From the NCBI RefSeq assembly GCF_018325905.1, contig NZ_AP021901.1, forward strand, positions 744,001 through 808,000: a stretch of DNA of 64,000 nt, written 5' to 3'. The position numbers and the translations under genes are program-made. Source of the DNA: Pseudomonas sp. St316. GTDB taxonomy: Bacteria; Pseudomonadota; Gammaproteobacteria; Pseudomonadales; Pseudomonadaceae. Shown one piece after another: positions 25,063-34,162 of the stretch. The notes beneath the pieces were generated by a model, which saw only the letters and a list, made by a program, of their open reading frames with translations, ran no database searches and was not told the origin of the DNA. The stretch's first letter is position 1, and the number at the start of each line of letters is the position of its first letter.

Positions 25063-26471
25063 ACGTATCGCGCCTGGCCCTGGCGGTCGTCGAACCGCAC
25101 ATCGAAGTCCTCAACCCGTTTGACGGCAGCATCGTCGGCACCGTCGCCGACGTGTGCGCCTCAGAAGTCCCACACCTGCTCGAGACCGGTCGCAGCGGCG
25201 TGAAAGCCTGCGCCGCACTGCCGCGCCATCGCCGCGCAAGCATCCTCGAACACGCCGCACTGAACATCGAACGCGACGCCAAAGCCTTCGCCCGGCTGAT
25301 CGTCGACGAAGCCGGCAAGACCCTCAAACAGGCGGAAAAAGAAGTCAAACGCTGCGTCAACACCCTCAAGCTCTCCGCCGAAGAGGCCAAGCGCAACGCC
25401 GGTGAAATCGTACCCTTCGACGCCTACGAAGGCGCCGCATCGCGCCAGGGCTGGTTCACCCGCGAAGCCCTGGGCCTGATCGTCGCCATCACCCCCTACA
25501 ACGACCCGTTGAACCTGGTCGCCCACAAACTCGGCCCCGCCATCGCCGGCGGCAACGCGGTGATCCTCAAACCGTCCGAGCTGGCGCCGCTGTCGGCCCT
25601 AAAACTGGTCTCCTACCTGGTCGCCGCCGGCCTGCCCGAAACCGTGGTCACCGTCGCCACCGGCGGCGCCGAACTGGGCAAAGCCCTGGTCGCCGCTCGC
25701 GAGGTGCGCATGATCTCCTTCACCGGCGGCTTCGTCACCGGCGAACAAATTGCCCGCACCGCCGGCCTGAAAAAACTCGCCATGGACCTGGGCGGCAACG
25801 CCCCCGTCATCGTCATGAGCGACTGCAACCTCGACGCCGCCGTCGACAGCTGCGTCTCCGGCGCCTTCTGGGCCGCCGGGCAAAACTGCATCGGCACCCA
25901 ACGCCTGCTCATCCACGCCCCCATCTACGAGGCCTTTCGCGAACGCTTCGTCAACCAGGCCCAAGCCCTCGTCGTTGGCAACCCACTGCTCGCCGGCACC
26001 GACATCGGCCCGATGATCACCCAACAAGCCGCGCAAAACGCCGAGCAAGTGGTCAACGAAGCCCTGCAACAAGGCGCCACCTTACTCTGCGGCCACCGTC
26101 GTCAAGGCACCTGCTACGCGGCTACCGTGCTGGAAAATGTCGATCATTCCAGCCGACTCTGGTGCAACGAAGTCTTCGCGCCGGTGGTGGTGTTGCAGCC
26201 GTTTGATACGTTTGATGAAGCGATTGCGTTAGCTAACGAACCTGAATACGCGCTGCATGCCGGGATTTTCACTAATGATCTGTCCACGGCCATGAGCGCC
26301 GCGCGGCGGATCGAGGCGGGTGGGGTGATGATCAATGATTCGTCGGATTTCCGCTTCGATGCGATGCCGTTTGGCGGGTCGAAATACGGGAGTCTGGGCA
26401 GGGAAGGGGTGCGGTTTGCGTATGAGGAAATGACCCAGCCGAAGGTGGTTTGTTTGAATGCGTTGGGGTAA
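25059..26471 (+). CDS. aldehyde dehydrogenase (succinate/aspartate-semialdehyde type)
   Basis: 470 residues from a GTG at 25059 that overlaps the previous stop (GTGA) and has AGGAG seven bases upstream; longer in-frame extensions lie inside the upstream gene and are not credible. Family motifs: [57 protein letters not shown] (catalytic Glu replaced by Asp/Leu in this subgroup) and [13 protein letters not shown] with the catalytic Cys. The closest known types oxidise phosphonoacetaldehyde or succinate semialdehyde. In this position the substrate may be aspartate semialdehyde made by the gene before. A strong terminator follows. Confidence 0.88.
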   Translation: MNVSRLALAVVEPHIEVLNPFDGSIVGTVADVCASEVPHLLETGRSGVKACAALPRHRRASILEHAALNIERDAKAFARLIVDEAGKTLKQAEKEVKRCVNTLKLSAEEAKRNAGEIVPFDAYEGAASRQGWFTREALGLIVAITPYNDPLNLVAHKLGPAIAGGNAVILKPSELAPLSALKLVSYLVAAGLPETVVTVATGGAELGKALVAAREVRMISFTGGFVTGEQIARTAGLKKLAMDLGGNAPVIVMSDCNLDAAVDSCVSGAFWAAGQNCIGTQRLLIHAPIYEAFRERFVNQAQALVVGNPLLAGTDIGPMITQQAAQNAEQVVNEALQQGATLLCGHRRQGTCYAATVLENVDHSSRLWCNEVFAPVVVLQPFDTFDEAIALANEPEYALHAGIFTNDLSTAMSAARRIEAGGVMINDSSDFRFDAMPFGGSKYGSLGREGVRFAYEEMTQPKVVCLNALG

Positions 26472-26487
26472 CAGGCCAGGTCGTTGG

Positions 26488-26524
26488 CATCGGGCAGGTT
26501 TGGTCACCTGCCCGATGTTGTTTT
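26488..26524 (+). terminator. rho-independent terminator of the amino-acid cluster
   Basis: Perfect 12-bp stem CATCGGGCAGGT/ACCTGCCCGATG with a TTGGTC loop, followed by TTGTTTT, 17 bases after the aldehyde dehydrogenase stop. Confidence 0.9.
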
Positions 26525-26572
26525 GCACAAGCCGCCCCCCACGTCCATCGCCATCCTCCTGTGTATGCCATC

Positions 26573-26603
26573 CCCTGTGGGAGCAAGGCTTGCCCGCGAT
26601 GCT
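26573..26603. repeat. single REP (variant)
   Basis: CCTGTGGGAGCAAGGCTTGC followed by CCGCGATGC, a variant REP. A second single REP (TGTGGGAGCGAGCCTGCTCG) is at 26807-26830. The 26525-27096 gap holds no gene I can support. Confidence 0.75.
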
Positions 26604-27096
26604 CTTCGCCCACTCTGGCAAGGCCAAGATGACCATCAATTAGCCCATCAAGAACGTTTTCGAGCAAGGCGAACTGTTGCCGGAACAGGTGATGAGAAAA
26701 ATCGGTATGAGGACGGAGCGTGTCGGTGGTCAGGGTGACAGGCGCAATCAGCCAGATCAAAACAACTGACCCACCGCCATAACAGGCACTTCACACCCCC
26801 CGACTGTGGGAGCGAGCCTGCTCGCGATAGCGGCACACCAGTCATCATCAGAACCGCTGACTCCCCACCTTGCATTGGCCTTTGCGCAGAACGCGCAGGC
26901 TCAGTTGCCCCATCTCTCTATGCACTGCTTCCACCCGTTGCCCCGTTACGCGCGCTTTCCACTGAGTAACGTTCAGTGCGCCGACCGTGCAGGCAACGTC
27001 GTCGATTTCCCCATGAATTAACTTCTGCAAACGTTCATGGCTGAAACGTATCAGCTCAAAGAAAAAATCCGATTATGCACAAATGCATTTTTTTGC

Positions 27097-27124
27097 TTGA
27101 CCCGCATGCATAAGTCTCTATAAG
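27097..27124 (+). promoter_or_regulatory. probable sigma-70 promoter of the levansucrase gene
   Basis: TTGACC at 27097-27102, a 16-bp spacer, and TATAAG at 27119-27124, 77 bp before the ATG. The local DNA is AT-rich (CATTTTTTTGC) in contrast to its surroundings. Confidence 0.55.
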
Positions 27125-27201
27125 GTGATTCAACTGGATGCGCATACAGTACTTCTTAACCATTATTTATTTGAATCCATTCATGGACGAGGCACTCACT
27201 C

Positions 27202-28476
27202 ATGAAAACCAACACTGAAAAATTCGGTACAACCCCCCATCAACCCAGCCTTTGGACCCGCGCTGATGCGTTGAAAGTCCGGGCGGATGACCCCACCACC
27301 ACCCAGCCGCTGGTCAGCGCCGATTTCCCGGTGCTGAACAACGACCTGTTCATCTGGGACACCATGCCCCTGCGTGATTTGGACGGTAACGTGACGTCCG
27401 TCGATGGCTGGTCGGTGATCTTCACGCTCACGGCCGATCGTCATCCAAACGACCCGCAGTACCTCGACGAGGACGGTAACTACGACATCCTCCGCGATTG
27501 GAACGATCGTCACGGTCGGGCAAAGATGTACTACTGGTTCTCTCGTACCGGCAAGAACTGGGAATTCGGTGGCCGCGTGATGGCCGAAGGGATTTCGCCG
27601 ACCGCTCGCGAATGGGCCGGTACGCCGATCCTGTTGAACGACCGAGGTGAAGTGGACCTGTATTACACCGCCGTCACCCCAGGCGCGACCATCGTCAAGG
27701 TGCGCGGTCGGGTAGTGACCACCGAACACGGTGTCAGCATGGTCGGCTTCGAGAAGGTCAAGCCGCTGTTCGAGGCCGACGGCAATATGTACCAGACCGA
27801 AGCACAAAACGCTTTCTGGGGTTTCCGCGACCCATGGCCATTCCGCGACCCGAAAGACGGCAAGCTGTACATGCTGTTCGAGGGCAACGTGGCCGGTGAG
27901 CGCGGCTCGCACAAAGTAGGAGAAGCAGAAATCGGCGACGTGCCACCGGGTTATGAGGATGTCGGCAACTCGCGCTTCCAGACCGCCTGCGTCGGCATCG
28001 CCGTAGCCCGCGACGCCGACGGTGACGACTGGGAAATGTTGCCGCCACTGCTGACCGCCGTGGGCGTCAACGACCAGACCGAGCGCCCGCACTTCGTGTT
28101 CCAGGATGGCAAGTACTACCTGTTCACCATCAGCCATACCTTCACCTACGCCGACGGCGTGACCGGACCGGACGGCGTGTACGGCTTCGTCGCGGACTCG
28201 CTGTTCGGCCCCTACGTGCCGCTGAACGGTTCCGGCCTGGTACTGGGCAACCCGTCCTCCCAGCCATTCCAGACCTACTCGCACTATGTAATGCCAAACG
28301 GCCTGGTGACCTCCTTCATCGACAGCGTACCGACCGACGAAACCGGCACGCAGATTCGTGTGGGTGGCACTGAGGCGCCGACGGTGGGCATGAAGATAAA
28401 AGGGCTGCAGACGTTCGTGGTGGCGGAGTACGACTACGGTTACATCCCGCCGATGCTGGACGTCACGCTTAAGTAA
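27202..28476 (+). CDS. lsc: levansucrase (GH68)
   Basis: 424 residues, no signal peptide, as is usual for Pseudomonas levansucrases, which leave the cell by a non-Sec route. It splits sucrose, releases glucose and polymerises fructose into levan. Catalytic triad: nucleophile Asp in [11 protein letters not shown] (about residue 50), stabiliser Asp in [10 protein letters not shown] (about 208) and acid/base Glu in [11 protein letters not shown] (about 293). Other GH68 blocks are [15 protein letters not shown] and [14 protein letters not shown]. It is a single-gene unit behind its own promoter. Levan serves as reserve and capsule-like polymer on plants. Confidence 0.96.
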   Translation: MKTNTEKFGTTPHQPSLWTRADALKVRADDPTTTQPLVSADFPVLNNDLFIWDTMPLRDLDGNVTSVDGWSVIFTLTADRHPNDPQYLDEDGNYDILRDWNDRHGRAKMYYWFSRTGKNWEFGGRVMAEGISPTAREWAGTPILLNDRGEVDLYYTAVTPGATIVKVRGRVVTTEHGVSMVGFEKVKPLFEADGNMYQTEAQNAFWGFRDPWPFRDPKDGKLYMLFEGNVAGERGSHKVGEAEIGDVPPGYEDVGNSRFQTACVGIAVARDADGDDWEMLPPLLTAVGVNDQTERPHFVFQDGKYYLFTISHTFTYADGVTGPDGVYGFVADSLFGPYVPLNGSGLVLGNPSSQPFQTYSHYVMPNGLVTSFIDSVPTDETGTQIRVGGTEAPTVGMKIKGLQTFVVAEYDYGYIPPMLDVTLK

Positions 28477-28593
28477 TAGCCATACCGGGTTTCAGGCAGC
28501 GGGTTTGTGGTCGATGACAAAACCGTTGTGGATAGGATCGAGATATCCCGCCTGATTGATTGCGATGTTGAACAATGACTCGTAACCCTCTTC

Positions 28594-28623
28594 GCGACTG
28601 GCTGCAAGGATGCAGCCAGTCGC
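28594..28623 (+). terminator. hairpin downstream of the levansucrase gene
   Basis: Perfect 13-bp stem GCGACTGGCTGCA/TGCAGCCAGTCGC with an AGGA loop, about 120 bases after the stop. A T-run is lacking. Rest of 28477-28732: no gene. Confidence 0.5.
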
Positions 28624-28734
28624 ATTCCCACCAGTCCTATTTATGAAACGCCTGACGTGTCGCCGGTTTTTGATTTCGGCGACACGTTCTGTCGTCATGT
28701 CGCCAGCGACGACATAGGCACACAAGCTTCTCTG

Positions 28735-28760
28735 TGGGAGCGAGCTTGCTCGCGATAGCG
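28735..28760. repeat. single REP
   Basis: GTGGGAGCGAGCTTGCTCGC followed by GATAGC, between levansucrase and the DUF6124 leader. Confidence 0.85.
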
Positions 28761-28904
28761 GTGTGTCAGCCACATTCCGGCCACTTGTTTATCGTGACTA
28801 CACGAAACTAGCCACGACCGACATCGCCTTGCGCCATTGCCTACAACTACGCCAGAATCCGCCGGCTTGTGCGTCTTGGAGGGCGTCGGTAGTTTGGGTC
28901 CTGT

Positions 28905-29126
28905 CACTGAACATCAGTGATCGGGTTTAGTCGCCCGTATCAACCTAAGGCGTACCAAGTCCCGTCGGACAGGCTGTGCTGTTCCTGTATTGATGGTGGC
29001 TGTGCGCAGGGCGCCCCCGGGCGCGCCGGGATTCTTAGGTTCACCGGTCGACTAACCTGCGCACAGCTGCCGCCCTCTCGTTTAGTCGCGAGGTGGTTGC
29101 AGCATCACTTACAGGAACCTAAGTCG
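28905..29126 (+). promoter_or_regulatory. structured leader of the DUF6124 gene with alternative pairings
   Basis: Hairpins seen: CACTGA/TCAGTG (28905-28919); CGGG-TTTAGTCG-CCCG (28922-28937); GCTGTGCGCAGG (28999-29010) pairing with CCTGCGCACAGC (29056-29067); CTCG-TTTAGTCG-CGAG (29077-29092). The two small hairpins have the same eight-base loop but different stems. CTTAGGTT (29034-29041) can pair with AACCTAAG at 28942-28949 or with AACCTAAG at 29116-29123, which overlaps the end of the ribosome site AGGA (29113-29116). The pairings exclude each other, the layout of a translational switch. No ligand or trigger is known to me. Confidence 0.65.
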
Positions 29127-29486
29127 ATGGCAAAAATTACACCGAACCCTCCGACTGCAGATGAGCATGTATCTCGCGCTCAGTCTGCTCGTAACAACAA
29201 GCTTGATGATGCTGCGAACCGGGCTTTGGATTACTACCTGAAGCCTACGCCAAAAAACGAAACGTCTGACAAACCCAACACCATCTTCCGTATCGCACCG
29301 GATGTTGATTCGGAATGTCTGCTTGCCAATCTCAGTGAAAACCTGGCTTCGGCCAATGCCATGATCAGTGATTTGGCGTTTGATCTTGAGGGATCGCGCC
29401 GGCATGTGGCGTTGGGGATTTTGCAGGTGATTGAGGTGAGTGAGCTGTTGGCGAATCGGGCTTTGGATATTGTTGAGGTGAGGTAA
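29127..29486 (+). CDS. DUF6124 (former DUF3077) protein
   Basis: 119 residues from the ATG at 29127 (AGGA ten bases upstream). A polar, basic N-terminus (MAKITPNPPTADEHVSRAQS) leads into helical segments DDAANRALDYYL, FRIAPDVDSECLLANLSENL, SANAMISDLAFDLEGSRRHV and ALGILQVIEVSELLANRALD. This is the small Pseudomonas-specific family annotated DUF6124/DUF3077, with no established function. Preceded by a long structured leader and followed by a strong terminator, so it is a single-gene unit controlled at the RNA level (inference). Confidence 0.88.
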   Translation: MAKITPNPPTADEHVSRAQSARNNKLDDAANRALDYYLKPTPKNETSDKPNTIFRIAPDVDSECLLANLSENLASANAMISDLAFDLEGSRRHVALGILQVIEVSELLANRALDIVEVR

Positions 29487-29513
29487 CAAGGGGTTGCGCT
29501 TACCCCAGGTATG

Positions 29514-29546
29514 AAAAAAGGTCTTGCATGGCAAGGCCTTTTTTTG
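29514..29546 (+). terminator. rho-independent terminator of the DUF6124 gene
   Basis: AAAAAAGGTCTTGC pairs with GCAAGGCCTTTTTT around an ATG loop, followed by more T. Very stable with a full T-run. Confidence 0.92.
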
Positions 29547-29676
29547 TGCCCGAGAGTCGGAGCAATGAACTCTCAGAGTTGTGCAGGGCCGCCCTCTGTT
29601 GACCTTCGCCATGTCAAATTCGGCTCGGTACCGTTACCCGATAACGTGATTTCTCAGATTCCTTTTCGCTTGAGTT

Positions 29677-29793
29677 TCACAAGCTCTTCAGCAGGCTTCG
29701 CCTGGAAGGGAGGTGGGCCTCCAGAGGCGCGATGATGCGGCTCGTGAAGCGTTTTACGTATGCCATTACCTCGTGTATTACCTTCTTGACCAT
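29677..29793 (-). CDS. possible 38-residue protein
   Basis: ATG at 29793 preceded by GGAGG with an eight-base spacer, an unusually good ribosome site for an intergenic stretch. The peptide starts MVKKVIHEVMAYVKRF and ends in RRSLLKSL, basic and helical. I recognise no family. It lies in the 29547-30047 gap, which has nothing else I can support. It may be a chance frame or a fragment of an older gene. Confidence 0.3.
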   Translation of the reverse strand: MVKKVIHEVMAYVKRFTSRIIAPLEAHLPSRRSLLKSL

Positions 29794-30047
29794 ATGAAAA
29801 TCCTCCATTTTGAGATTTGATAGGTGGGAGATGATTTCTGAATTTACAAAACCTGCAATGAAGTCCGTAGGACCTATAACCCCTAGAACAGCGCCCGCCA
29901 TCATCAGTCTCAGGAGGCCACCTCTGAGAGACGCACTTACTTGGGTGCGTTTCGGCGTGCCAATGTTAACCAGCCCAGCAGACTTGGTCTATTGCGGTGC
30001 CGTGATCCGCTGTTGGTAAAGTAGGCCTGACGTCTTGACTCAGATCG

Positions 30048-31919
30048 TCAGTCGTTGCTGTACTCGGCAAGCCGACTCTCAAAGTATTGGGCCGTCTCCT
30101 GATCAGTACAGTACAGGTAGCACCCTTTCATCCCTCGGGTCATCAGTGTCCGATACGTGTTTTTGATGATCAGATCCGTTTCTCTCTGGGCGAAATCAGG
30201 CTGCTCTTTCATCAGTTTTTTCCAACCACGAATCGATTTATCGTGCTTGTCACGCTTGTGCGGCGATGTCAGCACTTTCCCGTCACGCACGATCAAATCC
30301 GGTCCGATGATCACCCCTATATAGTCAACTTCCAGCCCTTGGCAGGTATGAATGCAACCGACCTGTTCAATGGAGTTTTCCGCGATGATCCACAGGCTGC
30401 CATCCTGATCCAGGTTCCATTGGCGCGCGTAGTCATCGCCGATCACGATATCGGACGCCGTGGAGTCTTTCTTACTGAGCCAAGGCCAGCAGTAACCCGC
30501 AACAACGCGAGCCTTGTTTCCGTGGTTTTTCTGCTCAATGGCTGCGTGCATCGCCTGAGGGGTGTTGAACACCTTGAACTCGTACTCGCTAGTATCGAGT
30601 AGCGGATTGGCGGTCGGTCGAATAGCCAATACGTCATCCAACCACGCTAGATAACCATCAGAGCCGCTGCAACGGAACTGAGAGGACAGTGTGTATTCCT
30701 CCACGGTTGCGCTTTTGGATTTCGCAAAGGTACGAATAGCCTGCTTGCTACCAATGTCGTTCAAGGTCACGCGCTGGTCTTCGTCGATGAAAAAAACCGA
30801 GCATTTCGCGGAGTTGATCAATTCCTTGATTTGGTTCTCGCCCAGATTTCCATAAAGACCGCTTTTCTCGTTGAGCCTGTGAGCTTCGTCAACGATGAGT
30901 GCGTCGAACGTGTTGGGCTCGGTTTCGATAAACGCACCCGAGCCAGAAAAGAAATTGGAAAAATGGCTGCGTTTGATCGTACCAACGAGCTTGCTTTCAT
31001 ACACCTTGCGTGGCGCTGCGTTTTTCGAGACGTATTTGCTCAGCAGCTTTAACGCGGTGAGTCTTACCAGCAAGTTGATCGCCAGAACGGTTTTCCCGGT
31101 CCCTGGACCGCCTTCAATGATCAGCACCTTTGGCGCCGCTATGGACGCTTCACTTGCAGCAACAAGCGCTGACTCGAAGATTTCCTTCTGGTCGTCAATC
31201 AATACGAACTCTGGTTTGCCTTTCATGAGCCCGCCAAGCGCCTCGGCTAACGCTTTGGATGGCCGAATTTTCCCGTTGGAAAGCTCGTAAAGAACCTCTT
31301 TGTTGTCGCCGTGAGTGATGTGCTTTTTCAGAAAGCTTCGTAGTTTCGTCAGTTCCTCAGGGCCTTTGAGAAACAACGGAGCTTTACTGGTGTGTGCTTC
31401 GTAGTGAGCGGAATTGATGACTCCATCGCTGACATAGTTATGAAGATAGGCACAGGGGCGAATTTCGATGCTTTTGTCATAGACCGCTTCGTTGAAACCT
31501 TCCAATAGCGCTGCGTACGACCATACCTGGTAGGACGGGTGAATGGTTTCAACGAGACCACCACCCATGGCAGTTTTGACAATTGCGTCCTTGTTGGTTG
31601 CGCTCGCCTTGCTCCATTGCTTCAGCTCGATCAATACAGCTTTTTTTGCTTGGTTCTCATCACGCCCCGTGAGCAAAAAATCGATACGTTTCGAGGACTG
31701 TGGGATATGCAACTCAATGGCCAGACCAGCATCGCTGGGTAGGTCATCATCTCGAAGCACCTTGGCCATGTAGGTCAGGGATCCCTGCCATGATCTTATC
31801 TCTGACGCGCCGACTTTCTTGCCGGTGGCCTCTTTGAAGTGCCGGAGAATGACTTCTTCAATGTCGTCGTTATCGTTGTCTTTCAAGAATTGCTGTTTGG
31901 TCGCAGCGTAAACGATCAC
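30048..31919 (-). CDS. DUF2075-type nuclease-helicase
   Basis: 623 residues. The N-terminal 110 residues hold a PD-(D/E)XK-like nuclease core: SKRIDFLLTGRDE then KKAVLIELKQWS (Asp and ExK, about residues 77-100). From about residue 240 follows a superfamily 1 motor: Walker A IIEGGPGTGKT (about 271), Walker B FDALIVDEAHRL (about 340), motif III-like FFIDEDQRVTL, and motif VI VGCIHTCQGLEVDYIGVI with RTLMTRGMKGCYLY. This is the DUF2075 group (Schlafen-like AAA). Such nuclease-helicases are common in defence islands, so a role against foreign nucleic acid is likely (inference). First of three minus-strand genes with MazG- and HNH-type proteins. Confidence 0.85.
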   Translation of the reverse strand: MIVYAATKQQFLKDNDNDDIEEVILRHFKEATGKKVGASEIRSWQGSLTYMAKVLRDDDLPSDAGLAIELHIPQSSKRIDFLLTGRDENQAKKAVLIELKQWSKASATNKDAIVKTAMGGGLVETIHPSYQVWSYAALLEGFNEAVYDKSIEIRPCAYLHNYVSDGVINSAHYEAHTSKAPLFLKGPEELTKLRSFLKKHITHGDNKEVLYELSNGKIRPSKALAEALGGLMKGKPEFVLIDDQKEIFESALVAASEASIAAPKVLIIEGGPGTGKTVLAINLLVRLTALKLLSKYVSKNAAPRKVYESKLVGTIKRSHFSNFFSGSGAFIETEPNTFDALIVDEAHRLNEKSGLYGNLGENQIKELINSAKCSVFFIDEDQRVTLNDIGSKQAIRTFAKSKSATVEEYTLSSQFRCSGSDGYLAWLDDVLAIRPTANPLLDTSEYEFKVFNTPQAMHAAIEQKNHGNKARVVAGYCWPWLSKKDSTASDIVIGDDYARQWNLDQDGSLWIIAENSIEQVGCIHTCQGLEVDYIGVIIGPDLIVRDGKVLTSPHKRDKHDKSIRGWKKLMKEQPDFAQRETDLIIKNTYRTLMTRGMKGCYLYCTDQETAQYFESRLAEYSND

Positions 31920-31943
31920 AAGAGATCCTTAGAGCACTGAAGG

Positions 31944-32327
31944 TCAGAGTTGGTCGTACTTTTTGCTGGTGCTTTTAGCTTTGTCGACGGGGTATTTCTG
32001 GTCATTCAGAGCAAGTTTGCTCGTGACCGCTTCGTTGAGATCGACACCGAGCACGCTGCTCAGGCGGACCAAGTACATGAATACGTCGGCTAGCTCGTCC
32101 TTCACTGCTTGGGCGGTCGAGGGATGCTTCGCAGCAGCCACTGAGTCGGCTTCGCTCATCCATTGGAAAACTTCGCATAGCTCACCCACCTCGCCTGTCA
32201 GCGCGAGCAGAAGGTTTTTGGGCGAGTGGAATTGCTGCCAGTCGCGGTCGTCTGCAAAGCGTTGGAGCGACGCTTCAAGATTTGCCACGTCGATTAGTTG
32301 TTTGGGTGTGCCATCTGCCGTGCTCAC
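31944..32327 (-). CDS. MazG-like nucleotide pyrophosphohydrolase
   Basis: 127 residues from a GTG at 32327 with AGAGG seven bases upstream, chosen over a longer frame (to 32504) that would overlap the HNH gene and add an unrelated basic extension. The all-alpha NTP-PPase core is clear: HSPKNLLLALTGEVGELCEV (ExxE) and VKDELADVFMYLVRL (ExxD), which bind Mg2+. Members hydrolyse non-canonical or surplus dNTPs to monophosphates. Stand-alone MazG-like enzymes occur in phages and defence islands, where they may alter nucleotide pools. The next gene downstream encodes the nuclease-helicase. Confidence 0.85.
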   Translation of the reverse strand: MSTADGTPKQLIDVANLEASLQRFADDRDWQQFHSPKNLLLALTGEVGELCEVFQWMSEADSVAAAKHPSTAQAVKDELADVFMYLVRLSSVLGVDLNEAVTSKLALNDQKYPVDKAKSTSKKYDQL

Positions 32328-32454
32328 AGGCTTGCCTCTCGTTCGCCGCCAGAAACGTGACAACAGCCACGTCAGAAATCTAGGGATTGATTGTAAGAGT
32401 TTTCTTTTGGGGGAGTGGGCTTTTCCTGATTTTCCCTTCGATAGTCGGCCCAGG

Positions 32455-33222
32455 TCAGGCTCTATTTCCGGCTGCTTGGTAGCGGTCCTTGACCTCGGCC
32501 ACACTCAGCCACTTACGGCGGGAATGCACCACACGATGGCAATTGGCACATAGTAAAGCCAGGTCTGCGAGCTTGGTTTTATCGCCAGGTTGGAGCGTAT
32601 GCAGTGGCTTAGTGTGGTGTACATCGATAACACCCTCGACGTCCGGGCCGTATGTTTTGCTGAAGTTGAAGCCACAGGCTTCGCACTGGAGAGCACCGAA
32701 TTTTTTTAGGGCTTCGTCCTTTTTGCGTTTGACGAGTTTTTTGTCCCTTTCCCGTACACGGTGTACGCGGGTTAACACTTTTCCTTCCTCTGCTTCGAAG
32801 AAGCCCGGTTCTTCCTCCGCGCTTAAATCTATTGGCGTAGTGGACGCAGTGCCGACGTTTGCCTTAATGGCTGCCACAACTGCGGCGAGGTGCTCGGGGT
32901 TATTAGCGAATTCCAGCCATACCAACTCCTCGTCCTTATTACCTTTTGCAAGACCTGTACGACCGGTGTTGGTGTAGCTCGGATCCCAGCGACGGAAATT
33001 GTTGAGCTTCATGTAAACACCATTGGTGTTACGAAAGCTCTGGTTCTTGCTCGCACCGGTGGCGTTGCCAATGAGATTGAGGCTCTGTGATAAGGCTCGG
33101 ACTTCCGGATGGTTAACGCCAGGTAAGCCATTGCGGTACAGCAGGTACAGGTTCAGGGCTAGGACGAGTTCGTCACGGCTCCAAGGCGGATTGGATTGAT
33201 TACTGGTAGGTAAAGAGGACAT
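32455..33222 (-). CDS. HNH endonuclease
   Basis: 255 residues. The N-terminal half (SRDELVLALNLYLLYRNGLP, SFRNTNGVYMKLNNFRRWDP) is the region that often precedes HNH in McrA-like and ScoMcrA-like restriction enzymes. The C-terminal HNH has a CEACG zinc knuckle, IDVHHTKPLHTL with the catalytic His pair, and LLCANCHRVVHSRR with the second CxxC and the last His. It cuts DNA with a metal ion; the target may be modified DNA. Furthest upstream of three same-strand genes in the accessory region. Confidence 0.9.
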   Translation of the reverse strand: MSSLPTSNQSNPPWSRDELVLALNLYLLYRNGLPGVNHPEVRALSQSLNLIGNATGASKNQSFRNTNGVYMKLNNFRRWDPSYTNTGRTGLAKGNKDEELVWLEFANNPEHLAAVVAAIKANVGTASTTPIDLSAEEEPGFFEAEEGKVLTRVHRVRERDKKLVKRKKDEALKKFGALQCEACGFNFSKTYGPDVEGVIDVHHTKPLHTLQPGDKTKLADLALLCANCHRVVHSRRKWLSVAEVKDRYQAAGNRA

Positions 33223-33415
33223 GGCGGGGGCTATCCGTAGGGTTCCCGTTTCGCTGTAGGACGCAGCGCAATATGTCGTCAGAATATTCTCTTCTGATGG
33301 CGTTTGGGAATCATACGGTGTTCGATGACCTTCGCTGTCGAGAACGGGGTGCTTACGAGCGACGTTGTTTGGTCATCAGGCGGGATTTTAGACGGGGGAT
33401 GGATAAAGCTCAGAC

Positions 33416-33431
33416 ATTAAAAAGCCGGCTT
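33416..33431. repeat. candidate attL core of the genomic island
   Basis: ATTAAAAAGCCGGCTT, identical to 51007-51022 and in the same orientation. The two copies bound 17.6 kb with an integrase at one end. Similarity continues on both sides with few mismatches. Confidence 0.45.
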
Positions 33432-33492
33432 GTGGGCGGCGTTATTGTTGAGTTATGCCCATATTTTACTGGTTTTTACGGCTTGTTCGATT

Positions 33493-33518
33493 TTTGTCCC
33501 CCACTTATCCCCCCACTT
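33493..33518. repeat. candidate integrase arm site (left)
   Basis: TTTGTCCCCCAC then TTATCCCCCCACTT; 24 of 26 bases match 50865-50890 just upstream of the integrase start. Each copy contains an internal TGTCCCCC-type tandem, as arm-type integrase sites often do. Confidence 0.4.
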
Positions 33519-34162
33519 AGGAGGTGACTGAACTTTGGCCGTTGAAGCCCATTGCCCAATCCTAGCAAGTGCCATCGTGTTCATTGGCTCTGTGTTGGCG
33601 GTCGTTAGACATAGACTACTGCTTTGAGAAACTCACATCCCCTTTCTGTTGAGGCAAACGCTGATGAGAGTAGGTGTATTCGCTTATTTCCGATGTGCGC
33701 GTCAATCCCGAGTGAAAAAGTGAGGCCCTGGAGCAGATGGTCATTCGCTCCTCTATGTCTAGAATGGACAAAGGGTACGACACCGTCAATTCATCACGCA
33801 CGACCCGAAAATCAGTGCCAAGCGGATAGTTGCTCAGCCATCGTTTTTTACACATCGCCCAAGCGCTCAGCACGCTCAACGGTGCGAGCTACGGTTATTC
33901 ACCACAATGAAGAACCTTCCTTTACAATCCGTGGCGCCGTGTAGGAGGTCAAATGGATTCTGGATATTGGGTCATTTTATCTTCTATAACGGCTGGCAGC
34001 GCCCCCGCATTGAAGCGATGCGTTTTGACCCGGTTGCTATGCGGCCATTGCCGCTGCTTTTGGCTTTTGGTCGGTCTCCTCGCACGCGATACCACATCGT
34101 TCGAGGTTGTCGGAGGGATAATCGTGGCCGGCATGAAAGCAGATGCCCTCTGAGGTCTAGCC

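Larger units (their letters stand above)
33223..34162. other. gene-free stretch at the left border of the integrase-bearing element
   Basis: No credible gene. It holds ATTAAAAAGCCGGCTT at 33416-33431 and TTTGTCCCCCAC/TCCCCCCACTT at 33493-33518, both repeated near the integrase. Small open frames here lack ribosome sites and family resemblance. Confidence 0.6.

Noticed and set aside
26848..27030. 60-codon minus-strand frame before the levansucrase gene
   Set aside because: TTG start without ribosome site and no convincing similarity; I considered a phage-derived remnant but cannot support it.
28492..28773. 93-codon minus-strand frame after the levansucrase gene
   Set aside because: Its start is the translation of a REP (LSRASSLPQ pattern), it runs through a hairpin, and it has no ribosome site or family resemblance.
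32328..32504. N-terminal extension of the MazG-like gene
   Set aside because: Overlaps the HNH gene, is basic and unlike MazG-like proteins; the GTG at 32327 has a good ribosome site.
33616..33879. 87-codon minus-strand frame at the island border
   Set aside because: No ribosome site, no recognisable domain, and composition like shadow frames.
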